Assembly: GCA_017456055.1 (NCBI GenBank)
Contig: JAFTKC010000009.1
Coordinates: 1-64,000 of the forward strand
DNA: 64,000 nucleotides
Origin: Clostridia bacterium
GTDB lineage: Bacteria; Bacillota; Clostridia; Christensenellales; Borkfalkiaceae
Direction: 5' to 3'
Translations under genes and position numbers: made by a program
In this document: piece after piece, positions 63,829 to 64,000 of the stretch
Position numbering within the stretch: the stretch's first letter is position 1
Layout of the letters: each line of letters begins with the position of its first letter
The notes under the pieces: model-generated
Databases searched by the model: none
What the model saw: the letters and a program-made list of their open reading frames with translations, nothing else
Told to the model about the DNA's origin: nothing

Positions 63829-64000
63829 TTATTCGCCCTCCTTTTCCGCTTCTTCTTTTTGTTTTTGCCACTCTTCTTCAGTTAGATTACTATCTTTTGC
63901 TTTTCCGTACTCTTTATTCTTGGTTTCCGAAAGATTAAGAGAACCCGTCATCATAAGTCCTATTTCTTCTTTCGTGGTTTTGCTTGCGTGTACGATACCC
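63829..64000 (-). CDS. ABC importer ATPase, C-terminal end only
   Basis: Fifty-six codons before a TAA stop at 63829-63831 are visible; the start is beyond the right edge. The stretch IVHASKTTKEEIGLMMTGS is the typical end of NupO/YufO-type ATPases (KTTxEEIGLLMTG), followed by a charged tail of about 35 residues. The stop codon is immediately next to the permease start, so this is the upstream gene of the same operon. Confidence 0.85.
   Translation of the reverse strand, partial: GIVHASKTTKEEIGLMMTGSLNLSETKNKEYGKAKDSNLTEEEWQKQKEEAEKEGE

Overview
The window looks like a chromosomal segment of a low-GC, Gram-positive, probably uncultured gut bacterium of the Bacillota (Clostridia-like). The reasons are AT-rich non-coding DNA, strong Shine-Dalgarno sites, consensus TTGACA/TATAAT promoters, a glycine riboswitch, a tryptophan T-box, lipoprotein signal peptides, BspA-type leucine-rich-repeat and InlB-type B-repeat surface proteins, and MalFGK- and NupOPQ-type ABC importers. 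Most genes lie on the minus strand. This assignment is inference; no rRNA or marker tree is available.

Region 1 (1-13.2 kb, minus) is a beta-fructan utilisation operon read from about 13.17 kb towards base 1. Its genes encode a MalK/MsmK-like ATPase with a large coiled-coil insert, an unknown membrane protein, a PfkB fructokinase, a membrane-anchored GH32 fructanase, a LacI regulator, a solute-binding lipoprotein, two permeases, and a second GH32-like lipoprotein cut by the window edge. That last protein has Glu in place of the usual catalytic Asp nucleophile. A 20-bp LacI-type palindrome sits beside the operon promoter.

Region 2 (13.4-30.5 kb) is accessory in character. It has two small plus-strand genes, then a five-gene block of surface proteins: a 1910-residue lipase/LRR/B-repeat/glycine-rich protein, two sister lipoproteins with conserved ends and divergent middles, and two LRR proteins. 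Next come an XRE regulator, ECF sigma factor, papain-like secreted protein and anti-sigma-like protein module, then a tight trio of phosphoribosyltransferase, DprA-like Rossmann protein and HAD phosphatase. The trio ends this region next to tRNA-Glu and tRNA-Met genes.

Region 3 (31-40 kb) holds a U32 protease/hydroxylase-family gene that is probably read from a leaderless mRNA, an RluA pseudouridine synthase, a lipoprotein with a G9 tract beside its promoter, a glycine-riboswitch-controlled AGCS symporter, a GNAT acetyltransferase, and an 872-residue membrane-anchored protein built from about eleven copies of a 42-44-residue repeat I do not recognise.

Region 4 (40-59.5 kb) is rich in amino-sugar-type catabolism: three NagB-like proteins that all lack one catalytic Asp, NagA, an FGGY kinase, an amidohydrolase, a PIG-L deacetylase, an MtlD-like dehydrogenase, a PfkB kinase and an AraC regulator with overlapping divergent promoters. 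Between these lie a cysteine synthase/papain-like/RCK-channel/NagD-like operon, a T-box-controlled stand-alone trpB, and a TPR plus DUF4037-like nucleotidyltransferase pair.

Region 5 (59.5-64 kb) has a right-handed beta-helix-like lipoprotein, a TerB-like protein with an unusual leader, and the end of a nucleoside-type ABC importer operon that runs off the right edge.
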